In this document: one piece after another, positions 32,166 to 44,694 of the stretch | Layout of the letters: each line of letters begins with the position of its first letter | Numbering within the stretch: position 1 is the stretch's first letter | DNA from: Monoplex corrugatus | Taxonomy: Eukaryota > Mollusca > Gastropoda > Littorinimorpha > Ranellidae | DNA: 64,000 nt | Assembly (NCBI GenBank): GCA_030674185.1 | Contig: CM060307.1 | Location: 49,130,383 to 49,194,382 of the forward strand | Reading direction: 5' to 3' | The notes under the pieces: generated by a model | What the model saw: the letters and a program-made list of their open reading frames with translations, nothing else | What the model was told of the DNA's origin: nothing | The model's database searches: none | Program-made: the position numbers and the translations under genes

Positions 32166-35100
32166 TCACTGATATTCTCGTGGGTTTTCGTCTCGTTGGT
32201 TTCTCGTCGGTTTTTTCAATTTGTTGGTTTCTCGTCTCGTTGGTTTCTCGTTGTCCTTCTCGTTGTCGTTCTTCTCGTTGTTCTCATTGTCGGTCTTCTC
32301 GATGTCCTCTTTGACGTTCTGCTCGTTGTCCTCATTGTCGTTCTCGTTCTTCTCGTTGTCGTTCTCGTTGTCGTCGTCGTTGTGTTTCTCGTCGCCGTCG
32401 TTCTTCTCGTCGTCGTTGCTCTCCTCCTCGTCTTCGTTGTTATTCTTATCGTCGTCGCCATTGTTGTTCTTCTCGTTGTCGTCGTTGTTCTCGTTCTTCT
32501 CGTTGTTGTTCTCGTTCTTCTCGTCGTCGTCGCTGTTGCTCTTCTCGTCGTCGTCGTTGTTCTCGTTGTCGTGGTAGTTGTTCTTCTCGTTGTCGTCGTT
32601 GTTCTTCTCGTGTCATCGTTATTCTTCTCGTTGTTGTTCTTCTCGTTGCTCTCGTTGTCGTTGTTGGTATTGTTCTCGTTGTCATTGTTGTTGTTCTCAT
32701 TGTTGTTGTTTCTCTCGTTGACGTCGTTGTTCTCGTTGTCGTCGTTATTCTTCTCGATGTTATCGTTCTCATCGTTGTTATTCTTCTCGTTGTCGTCGTT
32801 CTTCTCAATGTCGTCGTTGTTCTCGTTGTCATCGTTGTTCTTCTCGTTGTTGTTATTGTTCTTCTCGTTGTAGTTGTTCCTCTCTTTGTCGTCGTCGTTG
32901 TTCTTCTAGTTCTCGTCGTCGTTTTTCTCGTTCTCGTCGTTGCTGCTCTTCTAGTTGTCGTCGTCGTTCTTCTCGTTGTTGTCGTCGTTGTTCTTCTCGT
33001 TGTCCTTGTAGTCTCGTCCTTGATCTTCTCGTTCTCATCGTTTATTCTTCTCGTTGTCGTTGTTCTTCTCGTTGTCGTCGTCGTTGTTGTCGTTGTCTCG
33101 TCGTTGGTCTTCTTGTTCTCGTCGTCGTTATTCTTCTCGTTGTTGCTGTTATCGTTGTCGTTGTTGCTGTTTCTTCTCGTTGTCGTCGTTGTTGTTCTTC
33201 TCGTTGTAGTTGTTCTTGTTCTCGTCGTTGCTCTTCTCGTCATCGTTGTTTTTCTTTTCGTTGTTCTTTTCGTTGTCATATTTGTTGCTCTTCTCGTTGT
33301 TGTCGATATTGTTCTCGTTGTCGTTGTTGTTCTTCTCGTGGTCGTAGTTGTTGTTGTTCCTCTTGTTGTCGTAGTTGTTCTTCTCATTGTAGTTGTCGTT
33401 CTCGTTGTCATCGTTGTTTTTTCTCGTTGTGGTCGTCGTCGTTGTTCTTCTCGTTGTCGTAGTTGTCATTATTGTTGTTCTCATTGTCGTCGTTCTCGTC
33501 GTCGTCGTTCTCGTCGTTCTCGTCGACGCCGTTGTTCTCGTCGTCGTCGTGATCGTTCTTCTAGTCGTCGTCGTTGTTCTCGTTGTTGTTGTTCTCGTTG
33601 GTGTTATTCTCGTTGGTGTTTTCATTGTTCTCGTTGTTGTTGTTGTCCTTGTTCTCGTTGTCATCGTAGTTGTTCTAGTTGTCATCGTTGTTGTCGTCGT
33701 TGTTCTCGTCGTCGTCATTGTTCTTGCTCTTCTCGTTGTCGTCATTGTTCTCGTTGTTGTTCTACTCGTCTTCGTTGTTGTTCTTGTTGTCGTTCTTCTC
33801 ATTGTCATCGTTGTTGTTCTCGTTGTCATCATTATTCTTCTCGTTGTTGTTCTCGTCGTCGATGTTCTTCTCGTTGTCGTCCTTGTTATCTTCTCGTTGT
33901 CGTCCTTGTTATTCTTCTCGTTGTCGTCGTTGCTCTTCTAGTTGTAGTTGTCGTTCTTGTTCTTCTCGTTGTTGTTGTCGTGGTGGTTGTTCTCGTTTTT
34001 CTTCACTTTGTCGTCGTTGTTGTTCTTTACTTGTCGCCGTTGTTGTTCTTCTCGTTGTCATTCTTCCTATTGTCGTCGTCATTGTTTTTCTCGTTTTTCT
34101 TCACTTTGTCGTCATTGTTGTTCTTTACTTTGTCGTCGTTGTTTTCTCGTTGTCGATGTTGTTCTTCTCGTTGTCGTCGTTGTTGTTCTTCTCGTTGTCG
34201 TCGTTGTTGTTCTTCTCGTTGTCATCGTTGTTGTTCTTCCAATTGTCGTAGTTGTCGTCGTTGTTGATCTTCTCGTTGTCGTAGTTGTGGTTGTTGTTGA
34301 TCTTCTCGTTCGAGTTGTTCTTTTCGTTGTAGTGTCGTCGTTGTTCTTCTCGCTGTCGAAGTTGTTCTTCTCGTTGTAGTTGTCGTCGTTGTTCTTCTCG
34401 CTGTCGTAGTTGTTCTTTTCGTTGTAGTTGTCGTCGTTGTTCTCGCTGTCGTAGTTGTTCTATTCGTTGTCGTCGTTCTTCTCGTTGTTGTTGTTGTTCT
34501 CGTTGTCGTCCAGTGTTCTTCTCGTTATCGTCGTTCTTCTCGTTGTCGTTCTTTTCGTTGTTCTTCGCGTTGTCGTTCTTGTTCTCGTAGTTGTTGTTGT
34601 TCTTCTCGTTGTCGTAGTTTTTGTTCTTATCGTTGCTGTAGTTGTCGTCGTTGTTCTTCTGGTTGTTGTTGTTCCCCGTTGTCGTAGCTGTCGTTTCTCG
34701 TTCTTCTCGTTGTCGTCGTTGTTGTTCTATTGTCGTCGTCGTTGTTCTTCTCGTTGTCGTCGATGTTCTTTCGTTGTCATCGTTGTTGTTCTCCTCGTTG
34801 TCGTCGTCGTTGTTCTCGTTGTCGTTGTTGTTGTACTCGTTGTCGTTCTCTTGTCGTCTTTGTTGTTCTTCTCGTTCTCGTCGTTGTTCTCGTTGTTCTT
34901 ATCGCTGTTGTTCTTGTTCTTCTCGTTGTTGTTCTTCTCGTCGTTGTTCTCGTTTTTCTTCTCGTTGTTCTCGTTGTTGTTTTTGTTCTCGTTGTTGTTT
35001 CTTCCCATTGTCGTCGTTGTTCTTCTCGTTGTCGTTGTTCTTCTCGTTGTCGTCGTTGATCTTTTCGTTGTCGTTGTTGTTATTCTCCTTGTCGTAGTTG

Positions 35101-38100
35101 TTGTTCTTCTCCTTGTCGTAGTTGTTGTTCTTGTCGTAGTTGTTTTTGTTCTTCTCGTTGTAGTTGTTGTTCTCGTTGTCGTCGTTGTGGTTGTCTTTGT
35201 TCTCGTTGTAGTTGTTCTCATTGTCGTCGTTTTTGTTCTCGTTGTCGTCGTTGTTCGTCGTTGTGTTGTTCTCGTTCTCATCGTTGTTGTTCCCATTGTT
35301 CTCGTCGTTGTTGTTCCCATTGTTGTTGTTCTCATGTTGTTCTCGTTGTCGTCGTTATTGTTCTTCTCGTTGTCGTCGTTATTGTTCTTCTCGTTGTCGT
35401 CGTTATTGTTCTCATTGTCGTCGTCGTTGTTCATCTCGTTGTTGTTACTTATCGTTGTAGCTGTTCTTCTCATTGTCGTTTTTGTTTTCTCATTATTGTT
35501 GTTCTTCTCGTTCTCGTTGTTTTCGTTGTTTTTCTCGCTGTGTTCTCGTTGTTTGTTTTCGTTGTTGCTCTCGTTGTTTTCGTTGTTGTTCTAGATGTTA
35601 TAGTTGTTATTCTCGTTTTCTTATCGTTATTCTTCTCGTTGTCGTCGCTGTCGTGCTTCTTGTTGTCGTCGTTATTGTTCTTCTCGTTGTCGTCGTTATT
35701 GTTCTTCTCGTTGTCATTGTTCTTCCGTTGTGTCGTCGTTGTTCTCGTTGTCGTTGTTCTTCTCGTTGTCGTCGTTGTTGTTCTTCTCGTTGTCGTTATT
35801 GTTCTCGTTGTCATTGTTCTTCCTGTTGTCGTTCGTTGTTCTCGTTGTCGTCGTTGTTCTTCTCGTTGTCGTCGTGTTCTTCTCGTTATCATCGTGGTTG
35901 TTGATCTCGTCGTCGTTGTTCTTCGCGTTGTCGTCGTTGTTCTCGTTGTCGTCGTGTTCTTCTCGTTGTCGTCGTTGTGTTCTCGTTATCATCGTGGTTG
36001 TTGATCTCGTTGTCGTCGTTGTTCTTCGCGTTGTCGTCGTTGTTCTCATTGTTCTTCTCGTTGTCGTCGTTGTTCTTTCTGGTCGTTGTTCTCGTTGTTT
36101 GTTGTTCTTGTTCTTCTCGTTGTTGTTCTCGTTGTTTTTGTTGTTCTTGTTTTTCTTCTCGTTGTTGTTGTTCTTGTTTATGTCGTTCTTGTTGTCCTTT
36201 TTTTCCATTGTCGTCCTTGTTGTTCTCGTTGTTGTTGTTCTCGTTGTTGTTCTAGATGTTTTTGTCGTTGTCCTCGTTGCTGTTGTGCTTATTGTTGTTC
36301 TCGTTCTCGTTGTTGTTGTTCTTCTTGTCCTCGTTGTTTCTTCTCGTTGTCGTTGTTCTTCTCGTTGTTCTTCTCATTGTCGTTGTTGTTCTCGTTGTCG
36401 TCGTTGCTGTTCTCGTTGTCGTCGTTCTCGTTGTTGTTCTTCCCATTGTCGTTTTCTCCTTGTTGCTCTCGTTGTTGTTGTTCTCGTTGTTGTAGTTCTC
36501 GTTGTTGTAGTTCTCGTTGTTGTTCTGGTTGCTCTCGTCGCTGTTCTTGTTTTCGTTTTTGTTGTTGTTCTCGCTGTTGTTGTTCTAGTTGTTCTCATCG
36601 TTGTTGTTCTCGTCGTTGTTTTCGTTGTTGCTGTTCTCGTTGTTGTTCTCGTAGTTGTTCTCGATTTTGTTCTAGTTGCTGTTGTTCTCGTTGTTGTTGT
36701 TCTCCATGTTATTGTTCTCATTTGTATTGTTCTCGTTGTTGTGTTCTCGTTGTTGTTGCTGTTCTTGTTGTTGGTGTTCTCGTTGTTGTTCTCGTTATTT
36801 TTGTTGTTCTCTCTGTTATTGTTGTTCTCGTTGCTGTTGTCCTCATTGTTGTTCTAGCTGTTCTTCTCGTTGTCGTCGTCGTTGTTCTTGTTGTCGTCGT
36901 AGTTGTTCTTCTCATTGTTGTTCTTCTCGTTCTCGTTGTTATCGTTGTTATTCTCGTTTTCTTATCGTTATTGTTCTCGTTGTTCTTGTTGTCGTCGTTA
37001 TTGTTCTCGTTGTCGTCGTTATTGTTCTCGTTGTCGTTCTTCTCGTTGTCGTTGTTCTCATTGTTGTAGTTCTGTTCTTCTCATTGTCGTAGTTGTTCCT
37101 ATCATTGTGTTCTTCTCGTTGTTCTTGTTGTTGTTCTCGTTGTCGTCGTTATTGTTCGCCTTATCGTCGTTATTGTCTTCTCGTTGTCGTAGTTGTTCTT
37201 CTCGTCGTCGTTGTTCTTCTCGTTGTCGTTGTTCTTCTCGTTGTCGTAGATGCTGTTCTCGTTGTCATCGTTGTTCTTCTCATTGTCGGCGTTATTCATC
37301 ACGTTCTTGTTATCGTTCTTCTCGTTGTCGTGTTTATTGTTCTTTTTGTTGTCGGCGTTGTTCTTCCCGTTGTCGTCGTTGTTCTTCCCGTTGTCGTCGT
37401 TGTTCTTCCCGTTGTCGTTGTTCTTACCGTTGTCGTCGTTTCTTACCGTTGTCGTTGTTCTTCCGTTGTCGTCGTTGTTCTTCCCGTTGTCGTCGTTGTT
37501 CTTCCCGTTGTCGTTGTTCTTACCGTTGTCGTCGTTGTTCTTCCCGTTGTCGTCGTTGTTCTTCCCGTTGTCGTCGTTGTTCTTCCGTTGTCGTTCTTCC
37601 CGTTGTCGTTGTTCTTCCCGTTGTCGTTGTTCTTACCGTTGTCGTCGTTGTTCTTACCGTTGTCGTCGTTCGTTCTCCTTCGTTGTCTCGTGTCGTTGTT
37701 CTTACCGTTGTCGTCGTTGTTCTTCCCGTTGTCGTTGTTCTTACCGTTGTCCTTCCCGTTGTCGTCGTTGTTCTTCCCGTTGTCGTCGTTGTTCTTCCCG
37801 TTGTCGTCGTTGTTCTTCCCGTTGTCGCGTTGTTCTCGTTGTGTCGTTCTTCCCGTTGTCGTCGTTGTTCTTCCCGTTGTCGTTGTTCTTACCGTTGTCG
37901 TTATTCTTACCGTTGTCGTTTTTCTCGATGTTGTTGTTCTCGTTGTTATCTCTGTTGTTATCGTTGTTGTTATCGTTGTTGTTATCGTTGTTGTTATCGT
38001 TAGTCTTTTCGTTGTCGTCGTCGTTGTTCTTCTTGTTGTCGTCGTTGTTCTTTTCGTCGTCGTCGTTTTTGTTCTTCTCGTTGTCGTGGTTATTGTTCTT

Positions 38101-40320
38101 CTCGTTTGTTGTTTTTCTCGTTGTCGTGGTTATTGTTCTCGTTGTCGTCGTTTTTCTTGTTGTTGTCGTCGTTATTGTTCTTCTCGTTGTCGTTATTGTT
38201 CTCGTTGTCGTCGTTATTGTTCTTCTCGTTGTCATTGTTGTTCTTCTCGTTGTTGTTCTTCTCATTCTTGTTCTTCTCATTCTTGTCGTTATTCTCATTG
38301 TCGTTCTTATTGTCGTTGTTGTTCTTCTTGTTCTTCTCATTCTTGTCGTTATTCTCATTGTCGTTCTTATTGTCGTTGTTCTCTCTGTTGTTCTCGTTTG
38401 GTCTCGCCGTTCTCGTTGTCATTATTGTTCTCGTTCTCGTCGTTGTGTTCTTCTCGTTATCGTCGTTGTTGTTCTTCTCGTTGGCGTTGTTGTTGTTCTC
38501 GTCGTTATTGTTCTTCTTATTGTCGTGTTTATTGTTCTTTTCGTAGTCCCCGTTGTTCTTCCTGTTGTCGTTCTTACCGTTGTCGTCGTTTTTCTCGATG
38601 TTGTTGTTCTCGTTGTTCTCTATGTTGTTTCGTTGTTCTTATCGTTAATCTTCTCGTTGTTGTCGTTTTCGTTCTTGTTGTCGTCGTTATTGTTCTCGTT
38701 GTCGTCGTTTTTGTACTCTGTTGTCGTTATTGTTCTTCTCGTTCTCATGTTATTGTTCTTCTCGTTGTCGTCGTTATTGTTCTTCTCGTTGTCATGGTTA
38801 TTGTTCTTGTCGTTGTCGTTCTTCTCGTTGTGGTTATTGCTCTTCTCGTTGTTGTTGTTGTTCTTCTCGTTGTCGTTATTGTTGTTCTCGTTGTTGTTGT
38901 TCTCGTTGTCGTTATTGTTCTTCTCTTTGTCGTTATTGTTCTTCTCGTTGTCGTCGTTGTTCTTCTCGTTGTCGTCGTTGTTCTCCTCGTTGTCGTGGTT
39001 ATTGTTCTTTTGTTGTCGTGTTATTGTTCTTTTCGTTGTCGCCGTTGTTCTTACCGTTGTCATCGTTGTTCTTCTCGTTGTCGTCGTTGTTCTTCTCGTT
39101 GTCATTGTCGATTTTCTTTACGTTGTCGTCGTCGTTGTTCTCATTGTCGTTGTTGTTCTTCTCGCTGTCGTCGCTGTTGTTTTCATTGTCCTCGTTTTTC
39201 TTCTCGTTATCGTCGTTGTTCTCATTGTCGTCGTTGTTCTTGTTGTTCTTCTCATTGTCGTCGTTGTTCTTCTTCTCATTGTCGTTGTTGTTCTCGTTCT
39301 TGTTGTTCTCGTTGTTTTGTTGCTGTTCTCGTTTGTTTTTCTCGTTTTTAACGTTGTTGCTGTTCTCGTAGTTGTGTTTTTTCGTTGTTGTTGTTCTCGT
39401 TGTTGTCGTTTTCTCGTTGTTCTAGTTGTTTTCGTTGTAGTTGTTTTCTCGTTGTTGCTGTTCTCGTTGTTGCTGTTCTCGTTGTTGTTGCTGTTCTCGT
39501 TGTTGCTGTTCTCGTTGTTGTTTTTGTTGTTCTCGTTGTTGTTGTTCTCGTTGTTGGTGTTCTCGTTGTTGTGTTCTCGTTGTTTTGTAGTTCTCGTTGT
39601 TGTTGTTCTCCTTCTTGTTATCGTTCTTCTCGTTGTTCTTCTCGTTGTCGTCGTCTTTGTTCTTTTTGTCGTCGTCGTTCTTCTCGTTGTCGTCCTTGTT
39701 GTTGTTCTCATTGTCGTCCTTGTTGTTCTCGTTGTCGTTGTTCTCGTTGTCGTCGTTGTGTTCTCGTTCTCATTGTCGTTGTTCTTCTCGTTGTCGTTTT
39801 TCTTCTCGTTGTTCTTGTTGTTATCGTTGTCGTCCTTGTTGTTCTTCCCGTTGTCGTCGTTGTTGTTATCGTTGTCATTGTTGCTCTTCTCGTTGTCGTC
39901 CTTGTTCTTCTCGTTGTTCTTCTTGTTGTTGTCGTCGTTCTTGTTGTCGTCGTTCTCGTTGTTATTGTTCTCGTTGTCACCGTTATTGTTCTTCTCGTGA
40001 TCGTCGTTGCTGTTCATCTTGTCCTCGTTATTCTTCTCGTTCTCGTCGTTGTTCTTCTCGTTGTCGTCGTTATTGTTGTCTCGTTGTCGTCGTTGTTGTT
40101 CTTTTCGTTGTCGTTCTTCTCGTTGTCGTTATTCTTCTCGTCGTTGTTGTTCTCGTTGTTTTTCTCGTTGTTATTGTTGTTGTTGTTCTCGTCGTTGTCG
40201 TTCTCGTTGTGTTGTTCTCGTTGTTATTGTATTTCTCATTATTGTTTTTGTTCTCGTTGTTGTTGTTCTCGTTGCTGTTGTTGTTCTCGTTGTTGTTGTT
40301 CTCGTCATTGTCTTGTTTTT
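32166..40320. repeat. 8.1-kb satellite of GTT/GTC/TTC triplets (21-bp and shorter units)
   Basis: Array of TTCTCGTTGTCGTCG-type blocks. The most regular form is a 21-bp unit, GTTCTTCCCGTTGTCGTCGT plus T, at about 37360-37900; other stretches use 15- and 18-bp variants and (GTT)n. The top strand is almost free of A except in scattered CAT or GTA variants. All six frames stay open for long distances (one plus frame of 916 codons at 37250-40000), giving Leu/Ser/Phe, Val/Leu or Cys/Arg/Ser repeats on plus and Asn/Asp/Glu, Thr/Arg or Arg/Gln/Glu repeats on minus; these frames shift continually and are not credible genes. Confidence 0.95.
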
Positions 40321-41850
40321 GTTCAACTTTTTAATTTTTTTTTCTTTTCTTGTTGATGTTGGCGGTCTTGGTGCTGTAAGGCTTCGTTTTTGTTCTTGTT
40401 GCTCTTGTTGTTTTCCTATTTTGTTTGTGTTTGTCTTGTACTAGTTCTTTGTATTTTCTTCTTCCTTTCCTGTTGGTGTTGTGGTGTTGCGACACTGGCA
40501 TTTATTGATAATGTTATAATGATAATGTACTCCATGATGTCAGGTTTTGTTTTTCTGCCATTGTTCTTTCTTATTGATCTTTGTTTTTATCCTCTTTTTC
40601 TTGATATTTATTTTAGGGGGTGGGTGGTGAGTGGGAAGGAGACTTGCTTTTTGTGTACTTTGGTTTGCTGTGTCTACGTGTATGTTTCGGTTATTTTCGA
40701 TTGTGGGGTCAAGTTTTGTTTTATTTGCCCTTCTTGCCTTTTGTCTTCATCTGTATTCCAGTTCTTTCGTTTGTCTTGTCCCATGTCGTTTTTTTCTCTG
40801 TCTTCTCGTTCCATTTACTTATTTCTTTGTTTTTGTTCTGTTCTTGGCTTTCTTTTGCATTTCCGCCATGTTTCTTCTCCTTTTCTTTTTGTTTCTTTGT
40901 TTCCCTTCTTTTCGTTTCGTGATTTTGTTTGTTATCGTGTTCATAGGTTGTTTCAGTTGTTGACATGTCTTAGTTCTTTTTTGTTTATTTGTTTCCTCTT
41001 TGTTTTCTTGATCATACATTCCTCTTTCTTTTGTGTCTTATTCTATTTTGTTAGTAGTTTTATTAATCATGGTCTACTTGCCTTTCTGTGGTTTTCGCGT
41101 TTAATTTTGTCGCCTAGTTTATGCTCGTTCTGCCTTTGGCCTCAATGCATTATTTTGCTTTTGTCTTTTTGTTCATTTTCTAGCTTCTTTGATCCTCCTT
41201 TATTGGTATAATTGTTCTTGATGTACTCTTTTTCTCGATTTTTTTCCCTTTTACTCTTTTTTTCATGCTGCTCTTGGCGTTTTGCTGGTGGTGTTTTTGT
41301 CGCTGTTGTTATCAGTGATGTCCTTTTTCTGTTTGTTGTCGTTCTGCTTCTCATCGTTTCTGCTCTTGCTGTTCTCTTGGTTTGCTTGTTACCACTGTTT
41401 TTGTTTCCATTTCTGCTTCTCGATGTTGTTCCTGTTCTGGCAGTTGTTTTCAACTGCGTAATGATAATCATAGATTTTTTATATTGTGTATTGGTCGGCT
41501 TTTCTTCTTGTTTTATGTGTTTCTCTACTGTTTGCTTGTTTTTGTTTAAATTTTGGTTTTGTGTTGTTTTGTTTTATAGTGCAAGCTTTGTGATTGTTTC
41601 CTTTTCTTGCTAAATTTTATGTCGTATCTTTTGTTGTTCTTGTTGTTTTTTGTTTTATTTTTCCCTTCTTCTTCTATTTTTCTTGTTGTCCTTGTTCTTG
41701 CCTTTCTTGTTAGTGTTCCCTCGTGTCTTTTTCATTTCGTCTGCTTCATCTTTTGGTCCTTTTAATTTTACATATTTTTGAGTGTTTTGTTTTATCTGTT
41801 TTTTTTTTCTTGTTTGGTTTCTCCTTTGTTTTTTTTTCTGGTTTCTATAA
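40321..41850. repeat. 1.5-kb T-rich, A-poor low-complexity sequence
   Basis: Continues the composition of the satellite (T dominant, some G and C, few A) but without periodicity. It may be decayed satellite. A 273-codon Phe/Leu/Ser/Cys frame at 40390-41211 looks membrane-like only because TTT, CTT and TTG dominate. Confidence 0.75.
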
Positions 41851-42355
41851 CATATGTAATGGAAGGCTTACTTGGTTTTGATTTCCCTGCTGCTGCTGCT
41901 TTTCACGATGCAGAGCGTACGCTACTATCCTGGCGTGGTGTGAGGTCTTTACAGGTAAACTGCAACAATGTGAGACCAAAATTGTATGTGCAAACATTTA
42001 CAAAAAATACGTAAATAGACAAATAGAAAAATTGAAAAGTCCAAATGCTTTTAACGTAAATGGATACAGACATATAAGGTAGACAGTGGATGCATGCTTA
42101 GACATGTCGATAGACAGGGGCGGACAGATGGATGGAAATACAAGATTCCACAACAAAACAACTGCCTCTGGCAAAATAGTGAAAACTCGCTTTCATAGGA
42201 AAACAAAAACACATGCACACCCGGAAAAACAACGGCGCCACCTCCCTTTGTTATATCTATATGCATGTATTTTGTTTACCTAAGGGTGTTTTCTTTTGCC
42301 AAGGAAAGCTTTGCTGCCGCAGATGTTCAACATGCCCAAAATAATTGCTATTACT
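41851..42355. other. no gene recognised
   Basis: Mixed-composition sequence, no repeats detected by eye. Confidence 0.45.
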
Positions 42356-42886
42356 ATTTAAAGCCCAGCTGCCTGCGCAGTTCTATATCAGTGCTACAAC
42401 CATAACAAAATGTACACATCTCGATGACCCTGACAAAAGAAAAATGGAAAGGAAATTAAGTACAGACAATACATTCGCATACTAATCTAAACATATGCTC
42501 CTGGCATTGATCGTTTCCTTAAATTTATCTCCATGAGGTTTTAGAAACAAAACCTGTACACAAACAAAGATCACTAACGACACTAAAACATAAAAACATG
42601 GCCTTAATTACCGAAAAATGGCTCTGCCTATCGTGTTTCCTTCGAGCCAAGAATGTAGTTAATACCGGTACCAACAATCAATATCAACAGAAAGCATGAA
42701 AGACTGCACAGAACACAAGCAGATCAATAGACCAGCATAGCAGAATATGATACAAAAATGATAGAAAGAAAAGGAACAAGGAAGAAACACAGAGAATAAG
42801 AGAAAGGAGGACATTTCTAGCACTGAATTTTCCGAAGGTGGGGATGCCATCTGTACTAAAGATCCTCCCGCATCAACACCCCACAC
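42356..42886 (+). repeat. R540 copy E, diverged
   Basis: Begins TTTAAAGCCCAGCTGCCTGC and keeps ACACTAAAACATAAAAACA, AAGACTGCACAGAACACA and TTTCTAGCACTGAATTTTCC in order, with visibly more substitutions than copies A-D, so probably older. Confidence 0.75.
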
Positions 42887-42979
42887 CCCTTTTCGGGTAC
42901 AGCATTTCGGTTTAGTGTATCATTTGAAAGACTAGCACTCAGACCACCGCTCAAGGTGTAGTGAAGGAAGGAGAAAAAT

Positions 42980-43045
42980 CACCGTCCGATGGGAATATAA
43001 CTTGGATTTCTCTAAGCGTACTCTTTCCACTAGGCCATACTCTTG
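42980..43045 (-). repeat. degenerate tRNA-like sequence
   Basis: On the minus strand TATGGCCTAGTGGAAAGAGT fits an A box; the expected B-box position reads AAGTTATATTCCC, a weak match to GGTTCGAATCCC. Likely an old SINE head. Confidence 0.4.
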
Positions 43046-43163
43046 TTTTAAATACAGATTTTTGGATTGTGACTTTCGTAGCGTTCGTCACATGAAACGA
43101 GACGAATCAACACAGCGTTTGAAACTGTGTGGTCAAGTTCACAACAGATAACCATCTCTGTAA

Positions 43164-43235
43164 TCCTCGGTAGTATACTTGTCAATATCACCGCCTGTTA
43201 GGCAAGAGGACTGGGGTTCAAATCTTCGCAGGAGA
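43164..43235 (+). pseudogene. tRNA-Asp-like pseudogene with GTT at the anticodon position
   Basis: From memory of animal tRNA-Asp, the segment aligns over its whole length: TCCTCGGTAGTATA at the 5' end, CGCCTGTTAGGC at the anticodon arm and GGGGTTCAAATC at the T arm. The anticodon position reads GTT rather than GTC. Acceptor pairing fails at two or more positions and the T stem is poor, so I treat it as a pseudogene or SINE head. A run of eight T follows at 43236, where a pol III terminator would be. Confidence 0.55.
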
Positions 43236-43289
43236 TTTTTTTTCTTAAGTTAGGTAGACACCTTAAGATCTCGCCTATGAGAAGGGTTT

Positions 43290-43820
43290 AGTAGTGGTAG
43301 ACCTCCATACGTCGACGTCGACTATGTATGATGCGCCCTAGTGTCGTGTCGATTCGAGTTGACACCTCTGGAGCAGCATCCGCTGTGGCTGGTAAGGCAG
43401 ATGCGGGAAAGGCAGTCTCTGCGACATTGGATGCATGTGTGGATGCTGTCATGGGATTGCCTTCACTAGAGCTTGCTTTCCACCTGGCTCTCACCTCAGC
43501 TAAAGTCTGTATCTTCTTTTCCCCCAACCCGAGTTGTTTCTGGAGCACACTGCGCCATCTATTGCTATCGGCTGTTGTGTCTTCCCAGCTTTCTGTGTTG
43601 ATGTCCAAAGCTTTCATATCGCGCTTGCAGACGATTTTTGGGGGCGGCCAACAGATCTCTTGTCGGAGGTTAGTTCACCGTAAAGGTTATCCTTTGGGAT
43701 ACGGCCATCCTTCCGCCGCACATGGCTAACCAGAGCAGCCTGCGTTGTCTGAGCAGTGTGTGCATGGTGGGAAGACCAGCGCATGCTAGGACCTGGGCGT
43801 TTGGTAATTTGTCCCTCCAC
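43290..43820 (-). pseudogene. LINE C-terminal relic (family B)
   Basis: Minus strand reads ALVSHVRRKDGRIPKDNLYG then GELTSDKRSVGRP, a frameshift near 43620, then MKALDINTESWEDTTADSNR, WRSVLQKQLG and a Ser/Ala-rich end. This is the LGHVxRMxDxRxPK ... GRPxxRYKD ... WExxAxDRxxWR block of RTE-like LINEs. Only the extreme C-terminus remains. Confidence 0.75.
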
Positions 43821-43861
43821 ACATACATAGACAACTTAACGCACGCGGGCTTTTAAGAACA

Positions 43862-44030
43862 GGCACATGCACAGGCACATGCACACACACATACACAATC
43901 ACACACATAATTACTCACACGCACACATACACATAAACACGCGCGCACACACACATACACACACGCGCACACACACGTACATGTGTGCACACACACACAC
44001 ACACACGCACGCACACACACACACACACAT
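43862..44030. repeat. (CA)n imperfect microsatellite
   Basis: CA repeats with CACG and CATA interruptions. Confidence 0.95.
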
Positions 44031-44274
44031 TTTGTTCAATTACCTTCGTCAAATACATGCAGGGCCTTTAGATGTGCGGCTGTGTGGCTTGTCAGCCACA
44101 TTGACAAAGGCAAACGTCAGTTTTCGTCCTTTGCTGTGAAGCAGAAAAGTCCTAGAACTCATCAGTACCGTCCGTTCTGGGGATGTCTGGAATAGTGTCC
44201 AACTGAGACGTTGTTTATGAAGTTTCTTCAGTCATCTGTCAATAAAAAGAAGGTATCAATTGTATTCCTATTGT

Positions 44275-44375
44275 CTTTGCGTGTAGTGGTGGTGGTAGTG
44301 GTGGTGGTGGTAGTTGGTGGTGGGTGATGGTGGTGGTTGATGGTGGTGATGGTTGGTGTTTGGTAGATGGTGATG
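44275..44375. repeat. (GGT)n imperfect microsatellite
   Basis: TGG and TGA triplets from about 44284 to 44372. Confidence 0.9.
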
Positions 44376-44694
44376 ATGGTTTCCTCGAACGTTGATTTCA
44401 TATTTATATTCATGAACAGAGAAAATTTCACGTAAAAGAATGTTTTGTCCGTTATGCTTGTGTACATGTACAAGGTCTGTACAGACACATTTAATGCATT
44501 TTGTTGCGTACGTATATTTGCAGAAGTGTGAAGCAGGACTCCTGCCAAAGATGAAGTTGAAAGAGGACATGCATTGTCTTCATCTGAGGGACACACGATG
44601 GATAAGCAGACAATACCATCCAATATCGTCTCAGCTAGACCATCAACATGCTCAAAATGCTGAACAACGTGTGGAGTTTCCCCCAAATCATGTG
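44376..44694. other. no gene recognised
   Basis: Low-repeat sequence between a GGT microsatellite and a LINE relic. Confidence 0.5.

Noticed and set aside
37741..38358. Minus-strand Arg/Gln/Glu and Asn/Asp/Glu repeat frames resembling coiled-coil proteins
   Set aside because: Same satellite read from the other strand; composition is dictated by the repeat unit.
37093..40000. Very long plus-strand frames (up to 916 codons) of Leu/Ser/Phe or Val/Leu repeats
   Set aside because: They arise from a triplet-based satellite without stops. Several frames on both strands are equally open, there are frequent frame changes and no domain is present.
40390..41211. 273-codon Phe/Cys/Leu-rich frame resembling a multi-pass membrane protein
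   Set aside because: Hydrophobicity follows from T-rich sequence. No conserved motif, and overlapping frames look alike.
43328..43729. 133-codon plus-strand frame
   Set aside because: Antisense of the LINE C-terminal relic at 43290-43820.
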